From NCBI GenBank assembly GCA_964569695.1, contig CAZMUA010000001.1:62001-126000 (forward strand): DNA of 64,000 bases, given 5' to 3'. Below, in pieces: positions 51,840 through 61,409 of this stretch; the first letter of the stretch is position 1, and every line of letters begins with the position of its first letter. The notes beneath the pieces are model-generated. The model searched no databases and was not told where the DNA came from. It saw only the letters and a list, made by a program, of their open reading frames with translations. A program made the translations under genes and the position numbers. This DNA is from UBA8106 sp964569695. Lineage in GTDB: Bacteria > Acidobacteriota > Vicinamibacteria > Vicinamibacterales > UBA823.

Positions 51840-54431
51840 CGCACGACGCACCGAAAGTAGATTCGCTAGGATCCGGTACGCACCCGGCACCCCGAACGGG
51901 AGTTGTCGGTGCAAGGCGTACGCGAAGTAGGTATAGTGCCCACGCCCATGCGATGCCATAAGCCAGCCACCCTGTTGCGCAGGCTGCCCAAGGTCGTGGG
52001 CCGAGACAATGGGCGTGTAGGCGGAATCCCAGGCACTCAGGAATTTCGAGCCCCGCTGTTCGACCCACCCGGTGAAGTCGCTGGGGCCAATGCGATTCGG
52101 CCAGTGGAGGACCGGATGACCCGGGGCAAGGACCGTGATCACGGCATCTTCCTCCGTGACTTCCTCTGGCCGAGGCGGCAACTCCGCGGGAAACGGAGCA
52201 TGGCGATTGGGCACGAACTCCTGCGTGTTATAAAGAACGACCAGATGCCCGCCGCGCTCGGCGTACTCGAGAAGCCGGTCGTTATGCTGATGGAGATCAG
52301 GTCGAACCGCGTAGGCGCGCGTGCCGACGATAATCGCGTCCAATTGGTCCAGTGCGTCCGTATCCAGATCTGAACCTTCGAGTAGCTGCACGCGTGCACC
52401 CAGTTGACGAATCGCTGCGGGGATCTCATCGCCAATTCCCATAACGTATCCAACAGTCAGAGTGTCCGGCAGCGTCACCGCCACGTCCCGGAGGACACTC
52501 TGCGCGTTGCGAAAGAGATAACGCGTTTCTAAATCGCGGTAGGTAATGACTTGGTACCCTTCCCGGTATGTGTGGTTGCCGAGCGTCGCTACGGCCGTAA
52601 TTGTGTCCGCCGTGTGGCTTGAGTCGGTCCGGTGGAGTGTGAAGTCGAAACGTTCGTCGACAGGTTGGGAGGCGAGACTGACACGGACAGGGCGTGCCGC
52701 CCACCCCGGCGGTACTTGGAGTGCGAGGGTGCCAGCAGGGGCGGCTGGTCCGGCGCGTTCCACCTCTACGGTTACCGTGACAGTTTCTTGTTCGTGCGGC
52801 ACGATCGTGACGGCAGGCCTGACCGTCAGGCTCACTGCTGGAAGCACCTGCAACTCCCGGAGCACGTAGCCGTAGGGGAGGTGCGCTTCACGCCGCTGGA
52901 CCGGCGTACGGATCGTCACCGGGACACCCTCGACACGAAAGGTTGCAACCGCGATCGCGGTGGCTGCCGCCTCCGCACGAGTGTAATGGTGCTGTATGAG
53001 CGAGGTTCTCGAAAATGCAGGACGCGACAACTTGCTGTCTGTTCCGATAGTAGTGTGCAGGCGTCGGACAATCATGCCATCAGATGCCTGCAAGGCCTCT
53101 GTTGCTGGGACCACTTGCCAATCGGACGGACTCTCGATCCGCAGGTCAACATCTGACACAGATGCGAGGTTCGATCCCTCAAGTGTTAAGTCGATCGCGA
53201 TGGTTTGACCTGGCACCACAGCTGCCAATGTAGTCGGGGTGCCTGATGCTGTGTGCGGGGGCACGGCAAGAGCGACTAGGTTGAGCCCAAGTGCTGCATG
53301 AAGCGCCTGCTCAAATTGTTGCACCTTGGTTCGAAGGAGGAACACGGCGTCCGTCTCAGACGCGAGGTTCGTTAACAGCGCTCGTGTTCCGCGGAGTCCC
53401 GCCGCGAGTGCTGGCACACTGTCCGTCGGTTGCTGCATCGTGAAGGCGGCTACCGCTGCTTCGACTTGGGCGCCGATTGCGCGCCCCTGTGCGGTCAACT
53501 CAGGTGAGTTCGGCATCCTGGCCAGTGATGCGAGCGAACCCCAATCGGTCTGCAAATCTTTAAAGAAGCTAGGATGTGTTGCCTCGGAAGATCCGGAGAG
53601 TGGCCATAGTTGTTGATAGCGCCGCACAGCGGGGCCAGGTGTAGCACTTGATCGGCCAGCGTTCTGCGAGCGTTGCAAGCTCAACCCGAGTCGTGCCATT
53701 TGTCGGTAGGATCGGCCTAACCACGGACTGTGCTGAGTGACGTCAATGGTGACCGCCGCCGGTTCATCGACTCGCACGCCTCCCGCATAGAGCCGACGGG
53801 CCTGCCATGGACGCAGACCGTCCGAGGTCCAGTGCTGCGGAAACCGATCAGGGTCCGCGGCCGCGTGGAAAGCTTCGCGTGTAATTTCGCCGGCGGCGAT
53901 GTGTTGGCCATGTCCGTCGCGGCGCTCACCTTGAAACCGAGAAACCACGACGAGCGGTCGATCCTTTCTAATGACGCGAACAACCTGTTCAAGTACGTCG
54001 GTTCGGGACCATTGGTTCCAGGCTTCGGACACGCGCTTGGAATATCCATAGTCGATGGCCGAGGTGAAGTACTGCCGATCAACACCGTAGTACCGATTGG
54101 ATGCCAACAGTTCTTCCGTGCGGATTAATCCTAAGGCATCAAAAAGTTCCGAGCCGAGCGCATTGTCGCCCGACTCCCCGCGGGTCAGAGTCAAGAGACT
54201 GACGTGAGCACCGAGACCGCGGCTGAGCCACGTCAACACCCCACCGTGTTCATCGTCTGGATGTGCCGTTGTGTGGAGCACACTGGCGAACGTCCGCAAT
54301 TTCTGCAGGGCCTGCCAGGTTCCGGCGGCACCTTGGTCGACTGCGATTCTGTCTGGCTGGGCGCGCAGTGCCGAGACCAGAGTGCCCAGAGTGAGCAATA
54401 CGAGCGCGGTTCGGAACAATAGTCTGGTCAT
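51717..54431 (-). CDS. Large PIG-L deacetylase-family exported protein
   Basis: A 904-residue protein with signal peptide (cleavage near ALRAQ). The PIG-L/LmbE domain (about 45-300) has the zinc motif AHPDDE (56-61), TLTRGESGDNALG and a later HGQHIAAGEI histidine. A central beta-rich region (about 400-640) resembles NEW3/immunoglobulin-like domains, and the C-terminus (about 660-860) with AIIVGTRAYAVRPDL looks like a glutamine-amidotransferase-like fold. It probably removes acetyl groups from an extracytoplasmic amino-sugar compound. It converges on the MATE gene with a 123-bp overlap and is preceded by a coupled small ORF. Confidence 0.88.
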   Translation of the reverse strand: MTRLLFRTALVLLTLGTLVSALRAQPDRIAVDQGAAGTWQALQKLRTFASVLHTTAHPDDEHGGVLTWLSRGLGAHVSLLTLTRGESGDNALGSELFDALGLIRTEELLASNRYYGVDRQYFTSAIDYGYSKRVSEAWNQWSRTDVLEQVVRVIRKDRPLVVVSRFQGERRDGHGQHIAAGEITREAFHAAADPDRFPQHWTSDGLRPWQARRLYAGGVRVDEPAAVTIDVTQHSPWLGRSYRQMARLGLSLQRSQNAGRSSATPGPAVRRYQQLWPLSGSSEATHPSFFKDLQTDWGSLASLARMPNSPELTAQGRAIGAQVEAAVAAFTMQQPTDSVPALAAGLRGTRALLTNLASETDAVFLLRTKVQQFEQALHAALGLNLVALAVPPHTASGTPTTLAAVVPGQTIAIDLTLEGSNLASVSDVDLRIESPSDWQVVPATEALQASDGMIVRRLHTTIGTDSKLSRPAFSRTSLIQHHYTRAEAAATAIAVATFRVEGVPVTIRTPVQRREAHLPYGYVLRELQVLPAVSLTVRPAVTIVPHEQETVTVTVEVERAGPAAPAGTLALQVPPGWAARPVRVSLASQPVDERFDFTLHRTDSSHTADTITAVATLGNHTYREGYQVITYRDLETRYLFRNAQSVLRDVAVTLPDTLTVGYVMGIGDEIPAAIRQLGARVQLLEGSDLDTDALDQLDAIIVGTRAYAVRPDLHQHNDRLLEYAERGGHLVVLYNTQEFVPNRHAPFPAELPPRPEEVTEEDAVITVLAPGHPVLHWPNRIGPSDFTGWVEQRGSKFLSAWDSAYTPIVSAHDLGQPAQQGGWLMASHGRGHYTYFAYALHRQLPFGVPGAYRILANLLSVRRASGVRRPDIDGDAAPVPLAESQDAQQTPSHVAEYDGEPNVG

Positions 54432-54634
54432 GGCTGGTGGGATCGAGGCCCGACGATATCGCGTCTCGCTACTTGGTGCAACTGCGTGATCTCATCCATC
54501 TTTGGCGGGGTTTCTCTCGGTGCGCGGGGACCAATTTGGATAGCATTAAAGAGGTTCTTGAGATGCCATGCTAGAAATGCATGTGCTGAACATGCAATGA
54601 TGATCAGTGCGGGAACAGAAATGACGTGCCGCAA
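54428..54634 (-). CDS. Possible small membrane protein coupled to the PIG-L gene
   Basis: A 68-codon reading frame that starts with TTG (54634) and whose TGA overlaps the PIG-L ATG by four bases (ATGA). It encodes one clear hydrophobic helix (SVPALIIIACSAHAFLAWHL) followed by a polar tail. The frame also continues upstream into the diverging PQQ dehydrogenase gene, where it is probably only antisense. The exact coupling overlap and membrane helix argue for a real gene; no homologue comes to mind and no ribosome-binding site is clear. Confidence 0.4.
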   Translation of the reverse strand: MRHVISVPALIIIACSAHAFLAWHLKNLFNAIQIGPRAPRETPPKMDEITQLHQVARRDIVGPRSHQP

Positions 54635-56640
54635 TGGAGCCCGTCGTGAAAGACCAAACAAGACGAATGCAAACCGGTGAACGGAGATCTTGGTGGTGGG
54701 TAGTGATTGCGGTATTGGTCTGTCTGCCTGGTGGACTATTGGCGCAGGAAGCGCCGCCGGATGTCGAATGGCCCACTTACGGTGCCGACCTGGCAAGTAC
54801 CCGCTACCGTCCGCTCGATCAAATCAATGGCGATAATTTTAATGAGCTCGAACTGGCGTGGCGTTTAAGTACGACAAATTTTGGCCCGCTTCCCGAAACG
54901 AATTTGCAGTCCACACCGCTAATGATCGATGGGGTTGTTTATACGACGGCCGGGTCACGCAGATCCGCCGTTGCCATCGATGCCGCCACGGGAGAACTCC
55001 TCTGGTTTTATAACCTGCATGAAGGCGAGCGTGGGGATGTGGCCCCTCGACGATTATCCGGTCGGGGTCTCGCGTATTGGAACGGTGAATCAACCGAGCG
55101 AATTTTTTATGTCACGCCGGGTTATCAGCTCGTGGCACTGGATGCCCAGACCGGCTTGCCTGTCCCTAACTTTGGAATTGATGGAATCGTTGACCTGAAG
55201 CGAGAGCTTGACCAAGATATCGATCTGGTGACGGGACCGATTGGCTTACATGCTGCACCGGTCGTGGCGGGGAACACGATCATTATTGGAGCTGCGCACG
55301 AGGTTGGCAGTGCCCCACCCACGAAAGAAAACGTCAAGGGGTATATTCGAGGGTATGACGTGACAACGGGTCAGCGACAATGGATCTTTCATACATTGCC
55401 GCAGGCCGGCGAGTTCGGCAACGAGACCTGGCTGAATGACTCGTGGCAATACACGGGCAACGTGGGTGTTTGGGGACAGATGACTGTTGACGAGGAGTTG
55501 GGCCTAGCGTATCTGCCTACGGAGATGCCAACCGGTGACTACTACGGTGGACATCGGCACGGTGACAATCTCTTTGCCGATAGTCTTGTGGCCGTAGACC
55601 TTGACACGGGTGAACGACGCTGGCATTTCCAGTTTGTCCACCACGATGTCTGGGACTACGACTTGCCCGCGGCACCGATTTTGGCAGACATCACAGTCGA
55701 CGGGCGCGCGATCAAAGCGATCGTCCAGCCCACCAAACAGAATTGGGCGTTTGTGTTTGATCGAGAGACTGGAGAACCGGTTTGGCCAATTGAAGAACGT
55801 TCCGTGCCACCATCCACCGTACCGGGTGAGTTGCTTGCGCCGACTCAGCCTTTTCCAACAAAGCCCCCGGCATTCGACAGGCAAGGCATCACGTTCGACG
55901 ATCTCATTGACTGGACCCCGGAGTTGCGAAGCGAAGCCGAGGCAGTCGCGTCGAGGTACCAAATGGGTCCAATTTACACGCCGCCTGTGGCCACTGACCC
56001 CGATGGCATCTTGGGACTGCTAATGGTGCCGCAGCAAACGGGTGGTGTGAATTGGCCTGGAGGAGCACTTGATCCGGAAACAGGCATCTTTTACGTCTAT
56101 TCCAAGACTGAAGTGTCGCCTCTGCATCTGCTGAATAATCCTGAGCGGTCGAACATGAACTACATCGTCAGCCGGCGTGTGCCTGGTGTGCCGGCGTCAT
56201 TATTGACCTCTCGGATTCAGGGGTTGCCCATGATTAAACCGCCGTGGGGACAGATCAGCGCGGTTGACCTGAACAAAGGTGAAATCGTCTGGCAGATTCC
56301 TCATGGGGGCACGCCGGATGTGGTGCGGGAGCATCCCGCGCTCCAACATCTAGACATACCCCGTACTGGCTGGCCAGGTCGTATCGGTACACTGGTCACA
56401 AAGACACTCGTGATTGCAGGCGATAGCGCAGTGTTAACAACCGAATCAGGTGAGCGCGGCGCGATGCTCCGGGCCTATGCCAAAGATACGGGAACCGAGC
56501 TTGGTCAGGTGTATATGCCAGCACCGCAGACGGGGTCGCCGATGACCTATATGCTTGATGGCAGGCAATACATCGTGATCGCGGTCGGCAGTAGGGACTT
56601 TCCGTCAGAATTGCTAGCGTTTCGATTGCCTGGCACTTAA
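54634..56640 (+). CDS. PQQ-dependent dehydrogenase (quinoprotein, glucose/alcohol type)
   Basis: A 668-residue periplasmic quinoprotein with an eight-bladed beta-propeller. After a signal segment ending near LLAQE the mature part begins WPTYGADLASTRYRPL, the typical quinoprotein start, and includes GAAHEVGSAPPTKENVKGY and HHDVWDYDLPAAPILAD. No CxxCH haem motif is present, so electrons must go to a separate acceptor, perhaps a cytochrome or quinone. Start could also be an ATG at 54667. PQQ biosynthesis genes are not in the window. It diverges from the PIG-L unit with touching starts. Confidence 0.88.
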   Translation: MEPVVKDQTRRMQTGERRSWWWVVIAVLVCLPGGLLAQEAPPDVEWPTYGADLASTRYRPLDQINGDNFNELELAWRLSTTNFGPLPETNLQSTPLMIDGVVYTTAGSRRSAVAIDAATGELLWFYNLHEGERGDVAPRRLSGRGLAYWNGESTERIFYVTPGYQLVALDAQTGLPVPNFGIDGIVDLKRELDQDIDLVTGPIGLHAAPVVAGNTIIIGAAHEVGSAPPTKENVKGYIRGYDVTTGQRQWIFHTLPQAGEFGNETWLNDSWQYTGNVGVWGQMTVDEELGLAYLPTEMPTGDYYGGHRHGDNLFADSLVAVDLDTGERRWHFQFVHHDVWDYDLPAAPILADITVDGRAIKAIVQPTKQNWAFVFDRETGEPVWPIEERSVPPSTVPGELLAPTQPFPTKPPAFDRQGITFDDLIDWTPELRSEAEAVASRYQMGPIYTPPVATDPDGILGLLMVPQQTGGVNWPGGALDPETGIFYVYSKTEVSPLHLLNNPERSNMNYIVSRRVPGVPASLLTSRIQGLPMIKPPWGQISAVDLNKGEIVWQIPHGGTPDVVREHPALQHLDIPRTGWPGRIGTLVTKTLVIAGDSAVLTTESGERGAMLRAYAKDTGTELGQVYMPAPQTGSPMTYMLDGRQYIVIAVGSRDFPSELLAFRLPGT

Positions 56641-56755
56641 AAGACTGCGGTGATCGATTGACATGGGTCCAGCCTATAAAGAAACAGCGCTTGACCTGCT
56701 GTCGCACAATATAATCTGTTGATCTCTTAACAATGCTGGTGTTGGAGGAAGAGTC

Positions 56756-59700
56756 ATGGCGATACGAAATCGACGTTCTACGCTGCGCGCGCACGTCTTG
56801 TTGTTGGCCTTTTTGTTCTTCACGTCTGGCCTACTGACCGCACAGACGATCGCTCCCGAAACATACGAGGCGCTTCAGTACCGACACATTGGTCCTGTGG
56901 GGAATCGCATCGCGTCGGTTGCGGGCATTCCAAATGATCCGATGACTTACTACGTTGGTGCGGCTTCAGGTGGCATCTGGAAGACGGTTGACGGAGGACT
57001 GTTCTGGACGCCGGTATTCGACGACCACCCGGTCCATGCTATTGGAGCCTTGGCAGTGGCGGTCTCCGATCCCGAAATCGTGTGGGCCGGCACGGGCGAA
57101 CCGCACATCCGTTCGAACGTAACGATTGGAAATGGTGTTTGGAAGTCAATGGATGGCGGTGACACGTGGCAGCACATGGGGCTGGACGCGACCGGGCGGA
57201 TTGCACGGGTCGTAATCCATCCCACCAATCCTGAGATCGTCTATGTCGCATCGCTTGGGCATAGCCATGCTCCGCAAGCGGAACGCGGAATCTATCGCAC
57301 GGCGGATGGGGGAGCTACTTGGGAACAGGTGCTCTTCGTCGACGAACACACTGGTGCTTCGAGTTTAGAAATGGACCCAAACAACCCGCGTATTTTATAT
57401 GCGGGCATGTGGCAGGTTTTAGTCAACACATGGGGTCGGCAAAGTGGTGGACCGGGAAGCGGACTCTTCGTCTCTCGCGATGCAGGTGATAGCTGGACGA
57501 AGCTTGAGGGGCATGGCTTGCCGACACGTCCCTTGGGGAAAGTTGATGTTTGTCTGACGCCGGCAGACTCTAGCCGTATCTACGCACTTCTGGAGACTGG
57601 TGACGGCGTCCCGCTGCATGGGGAAGAGACGGATAGCGGTGAACTTTGGCGCTCGGATGATGGCGCGCAAACTTGGCAACTCGTGACCTACGACCGGAAT
57701 TTTGGTGGCCGAACCGCCTATTACAATAACTGCGCGGTGGCACCCGACGATCCGGACGAGGCGTATTTCCTGACTGCGCCATTCGTGAAATCGATTGACG
57801 GTGGGCGCACGGGCGTTGTGCAGGGGGGACGGTCGCGACCAGGCGGAGACAATCACGACATTTGGATTGATCCGTTTAATGGTAATCGGATGATTATTGG
57901 TAACGACGGGGGTCTCGCTATTTCGGAGAATCGCGGAGAGACGTGGCTCCGAGTGAATTTGCCGATTGCGCAAATGTACCACGTAACCGCCGACACCAAG
58001 GTGCCCTATAACGTCTATGGCAATCGCCAAGATGGGCCCTCGTTTCGGGGTCCAAGTAATAGCCGGACCGGAGGGTTTGGTGGTAGTCGAATTCCACGTG
58101 GCATGTGGCACTCGGTAGGTGGTGGGGAAAGTGGGTTTGCAACCCCAGACCCGGTTGAGCCAGACATCATTTGGTCGTCAGCGTCTGGTTCCGGCGCGGT
58201 TGGTGGCATTGTGGTGCGCTATGATGAACGCACCAGACAATTTCGACAGGTCGAGGTATGGCCCGAGAGCACGATTGGCTGGCCCGCTGAAACACTGCGT
58301 TATCGATTTCAGTGGACGTTTCCACTGCTTATCTCGCCTCATGATCACAACACAATTTATGTGACGAGTCAGTTTGTCCATCGCACGACTAACGACGGAC
58401 AAAGTTGGGACGTGATCAGCCCCGACCTCACGACGAATGATAAAAGTAGGCAAGGGATGTCGGGTGGGTTGACGCCTGACAATATCGGCGTCGAATATTG
58501 CTGTGTCATTTACGCGTTCGATGAGTCGCCCGCACAATCAGGTGTCTTCTATGCTGGCTCTAATGATGGCCTCGTGCATGTTAGCCGGGATGACGGTGCA
58601 AGTTGGCAGAACGTCACCCCGAATCTGCCAGACCTTCCAGCAGACGGTGTCGTACGTGGAATCGATGCATCCAAATGGGATGCCGGCAAGGCCTATGTCG
58701 CAATCGAACATCATCAGGTCGGCAACTTTGAACCTCATGTTTACCGTACCGAGAATTATGGTGAAACGTGGACCAAAATTACCGACGGTATTGCTGAGAG
58801 TCCGCTGAGTTTTGCTCGAAGTATCCAGGAAGATCCGATCCGACCTGGCTTGGTGTACCTCGGAACGGAGAACGCTGTTTATGTATCGTTTAACGATGGC
58901 GATCTGTGGCAGCCATTGCAATTGAACATGCCATCGGCACCGAACTACGGGATTGTCATCCAGAATCACTTCAATGATTTGGTCGTGGGGACCTACGGTC
59001 GCGGCTTCTGGATTCTTGACGATTTGTCACCGCTACAACAACTCTCGGCTGGTGTTACCGATGAATCCTCGTATCTTTTTGAGCCACGATCGGCCTACCG
59101 GTTTCATAACATTACATCGCCACAGGCGATGCCGAACGACCCCTCCGATGGAGAAAACCCGCCGTATGGGGCGTCAATTAACTACTGGTTAGGTGCAGAT
59201 ATTGAGGGTGAAGTCGTACTGCGCATTGAAGACGATCGCGGTGAAACTGTCAGGACGCTTGACGGCACAAAGCGACAGGGAGTCAACCGAGTGTGGTGGG
59301 ATTTGCGTGGTGAACCCTCGGTCGAAATCAAACTGAGAACCACGCCACGCTACGCTGATTGGGTAGACCTTGGGAAAGAGCGCTGGCGATCGGGCGGAGG
59401 CGAGATTACCATTCTTCAACCGCCTGGTCGCTACACCGTTGTTCTGGATGTTAACGGTGATGAACACCGACAGCAACTTCAGGTCTTAAAGGATCCCAAC
59501 TCCGAAGGTAGTGAAGCGGACATTGCCGTGCAGCTTGCGATGGTCCAGGAACTGCGCGATGACTCAGAACAAATCGCACACGCCGTGAATGAGATCGAGT
59601 GGCTTAGACGCCAACTCCTCGATCTTCAAGCGTTAGTTGCCGACACTAGTGATGGTCAGCAATCGGTTGTTGAGGCTATTGAGGAAGTTGACGGCACACT

Positions 59701-59992
59701 GATCGCGGTGGAGGAAAAGCTTATCCAAATGAAACTAACGGGCACGGGGCAAGACCGGGTTCGCTGGCCCGCGATGTTATCCGGGCGTTTCGCTTATCTC
59801 ATTGGCAACGTGGCGACCTACGACTTCCCGCCCAACGACCAGCAACGGGAAGTGCAAGCAGTTCTCAAGGAACGCATGCAAGGAGTCCTGGACGAATTAA
59901 GGTTAATTGTTGATAGCGACGTAACTTCGTTGAACCAAACTCTCACGTCGCAGGGTTTCCCGACAGTCATGATTGGAACCCCAGAGCCTTAG
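56756..59992 (+). CDS. Exported VPS10/BNR-repeat (sortilin-like propeller) protein
   Basis: A 1078-residue exported protein; signal peptide ends near LLTAQT. Residues about 30-760 form BNR/sialidase-type repeats, e.g. GGIWKTVDGG, GVWKSMDGGDTW, GLFVSRDAGDSW and GLVHVSRDDGASW, giving one or two ten-bladed propellers. The C-terminal 300 residues include a beta domain and a predicted coiled coil (about 925-1000). The family is abundant in Acidobacteriota and Gemmatimonadota but has no proven function; binding or turnover of extracellular protein is a guess. GGAGGA six bases before the ATG sets the start. Confidence 0.88.
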   Translation: MAIRNRRSTLRAHVLLLAFLFFTSGLLTAQTIAPETYEALQYRHIGPVGNRIASVAGIPNDPMTYYVGAASGGIWKTVDGGLFWTPVFDDHPVHAIGALAVAVSDPEIVWAGTGEPHIRSNVTIGNGVWKSMDGGDTWQHMGLDATGRIARVVIHPTNPEIVYVASLGHSHAPQAERGIYRTADGGATWEQVLFVDEHTGASSLEMDPNNPRILYAGMWQVLVNTWGRQSGGPGSGLFVSRDAGDSWTKLEGHGLPTRPLGKVDVCLTPADSSRIYALLETGDGVPLHGEETDSGELWRSDDGAQTWQLVTYDRNFGGRTAYYNNCAVAPDDPDEAYFLTAPFVKSIDGGRTGVVQGGRSRPGGDNHDIWIDPFNGNRMIIGNDGGLAISENRGETWLRVNLPIAQMYHVTADTKVPYNVYGNRQDGPSFRGPSNSRTGGFGGSRIPRGMWHSVGGGESGFATPDPVEPDIIWSSASGSGAVGGIVVRYDERTRQFRQVEVWPESTIGWPAETLRYRFQWTFPLLISPHDHNTIYVTSQFVHRTTNDGQSWDVISPDLTTNDKSRQGMSGGLTPDNIGVEYCCVIYAFDESPAQSGVFYAGSNDGLVHVSRDDGASWQNVTPNLPDLPADGVVRGIDASKWDAGKAYVAIEHHQVGNFEPHVYRTENYGETWTKITDGIAESPLSFARSIQEDPIRPGLVYLGTENAVYVSFNDGDLWQPLQLNMPSAPNYGIVIQNHFNDLVVGTYGRGFWILDDLSPLQQLSAGVTDESSYLFEPRSAYRFHNITSPQAMPNDPSDGENPPYGASINYWLGADIEGEVVLRIEDDRGETVRTLDGTKRQGVNRVWWDLRGEPSVEIKLRTTPRYADWVDLGKERWRSGGGEITILQPPGRYTVVLDVNGDEHRQQLQVLKDPNSEGSEADIAVQLAMVQELRDDSEQIAHAVNEIEWLRRQLLDLQALVADTSDGQQSVVEAIEEVDGTLIAVEEKLIQMKLTGTGQDRVRWPAMLSGRFAYLIGNVATYDFPPNDQQREVQAVLKERMQGVLDELRLIVDSDVTSLNQTLTSQGFPTVMIGTPEP

Positions 59993-60053
59993 CCTTGAGG
60001 CTGCATCTGGTGCGGAGTGTTTGACCGTGGCAGCCTAACGGCGTTTTTTATAG

Positions 60054-61370
60054 ATGTTGAATGTGAAGAACCACGGAAACGGTTCGTTGGGTGTGCCGAC
60101 GGCCACGGCTGTTGTAATTGCGGCGATGGTCGGTTCAGGTGTCTTTACGACGCTTGGGTTTCAGGTCGCCGAAATCCGGTCGACGTTTGCCGTCATGATG
60201 GTGTGGCTCGTAGGAGGAGTCATCGCGCTCTGTGGCGCACTTACCTATGGCGAGTTGGGAGCCGCCCTACCGCGTTCCGGTGGCGAGTATCACCTCCTCC
60301 GCCGGGTGTACACACCTGCACTAGGATTTCTTTCGGGATGGGTTTCGGCGACGGTCGGGTTCGCGGGTCCCTCAGCGCTGGCGGCGATGGCTTTGGCATC
60401 GTACACGGCTACGTTTATTCCAGGCATCCCCGAGAATCATCTAGCGGCGGGTGTGGTCCTAGGGTTCAGTCTCATTCACGCATCGAGTCTGCAAGTTGGA
60501 ACCACCTTTCAGAATCTGCTGACTGTTTTAAAAGTAGGTCTAATTCTTGGCTTTGTGGGTGCTGCGTTCACCGTCGACCAAGTGCCAGGAATTACGCTCT
60601 GGCCGCAAACGGGCGATGCTGGTCTGATAACTGGACCGGCCTTCGCGGTTGCGCTCATCTTTGTTTCTTATGCCTACACTGGATGGAATGCGGCAATCTA
60701 CGTCGCGGGCGAAATTAAGCAGCCAAGTCGCACACTACCGCGATCCTTGTTGCTGGGAACTCTTGCGGTGACAGCACTCTACGTACTGCTCAATTATGTA
60801 TTTCTACGAACAGTCCCGATGGACGAATTAGCCGGTCAGATCGAGGTTGGCTTTCTCGCGGGTGTGCAAATTTTTGGCGAAGCCGGAGGACAGACAACCG
60901 CAGCCATTATTGCTGGTCTTCTGGCGTCGACCGTGAGCGCTTATATCTTCTTGGGGCCGCGGATCCTGATGGTTATGGGCGAAGATATGCCCGCATTAAC
61001 TTGGCTCTCGGTGAAAAGTCAACGGGGCTTGCCGGTCAATGCGTTTGTCTTTCAAACATTGGTGACACTCGCATTAATTTATACGTCGACGTTCGACCAG
61101 GTGATGCTTTATGCGTCAATTTTACTAATTGCCAATTCCACTCTGGCTGTCGCAGGTGTCTACGTGCTCCGGGTGAACGAGCCTAACCTGCCACGACCTT
61201 ACCGCACGTGGGGCTATCCGGTGACGCCCGCAGTTTTTCTCGCGGTCAATATCTGGACGTTGATGTACGTGTTACAGACTCGGCCCTTCGAGTCATTTGT
61301 TGGACTCGTGATCCTGGGCGTCGGACTGACGTTATATGCTGTGGTTCAGAGGCTAACACCTAAACAATAA
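60054..61370 (+). CDS. APC-family amino acid permease
   Basis: A 438-residue transporter with 12 transmembrane helices. The first helix has the substrate-binding GSGVFTTLG unwinding motif of APC proteins (IGSGIF in the LAT branch). The helix-6 region reads FVSYAYTGWNAAIYVAGEIK, also typical. It follows the VPS10 gene and precedes a hexosaminidase, so it may import amino acids released outside. No clear ribosome-binding site; the start gives a complete first helix. Confidence 0.9.
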   Translation: MLNVKNHGNGSLGVPTATAVVIAAMVGSGVFTTLGFQVAEIRSTFAVMMVWLVGGVIALCGALTYGELGAALPRSGGEYHLLRRVYTPALGFLSGWVSATVGFAGPSALAAMALASYTATFIPGIPENHLAAGVVLGFSLIHASSLQVGTTFQNLLTVLKVGLILGFVGAAFTVDQVPGITLWPQTGDAGLITGPAFAVALIFVSYAYTGWNAAIYVAGEIKQPSRTLPRSLLLGTLAVTALYVLLNYVFLRTVPMDELAGQIEVGFLAGVQIFGEAGGQTTAAIIAGLLASTVSAYIFLGPRILMVMGEDMPALTWLSVKSQRGLPVNAFVFQTLVTLALIYTSTFDQVMLYASILLIANSTLAVAGVYVLRVNEPNLPRPYRTWGYPVTPAVFLAVNIWTLMYVLQTRPFESFVGLVILGVGLTLYAVVQRLTPKQ

Positions 61371-61409
61371 TGTCGAGGCTTCCTGAATAAGGTAACAGGG
61401 GGGAAATAC

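Noticed and set aside
54635..54796. Longer version of the small minus-strand ORF starting at ATG 54796
   Set aside because: The added part is antisense to the PQQ dehydrogenase signal region and has no membrane or domain character.
56658..56715. Promoter before the VPS10/BNR gene from TTGACA, TTGACC, TATAAA and TATAAT hexamers
   Set aside because: The elements exist but no pair has a spacing near 17 bp (11 and 13 bp were found), so I do not claim a promoter.
60017..60718. Plus-strand frame overlapping the APC permease gene
   Set aside because: It is an out-of-frame shadow rich in Arg, Cys and Gly with no domain; the overlapping permease has full membrane and family signatures.
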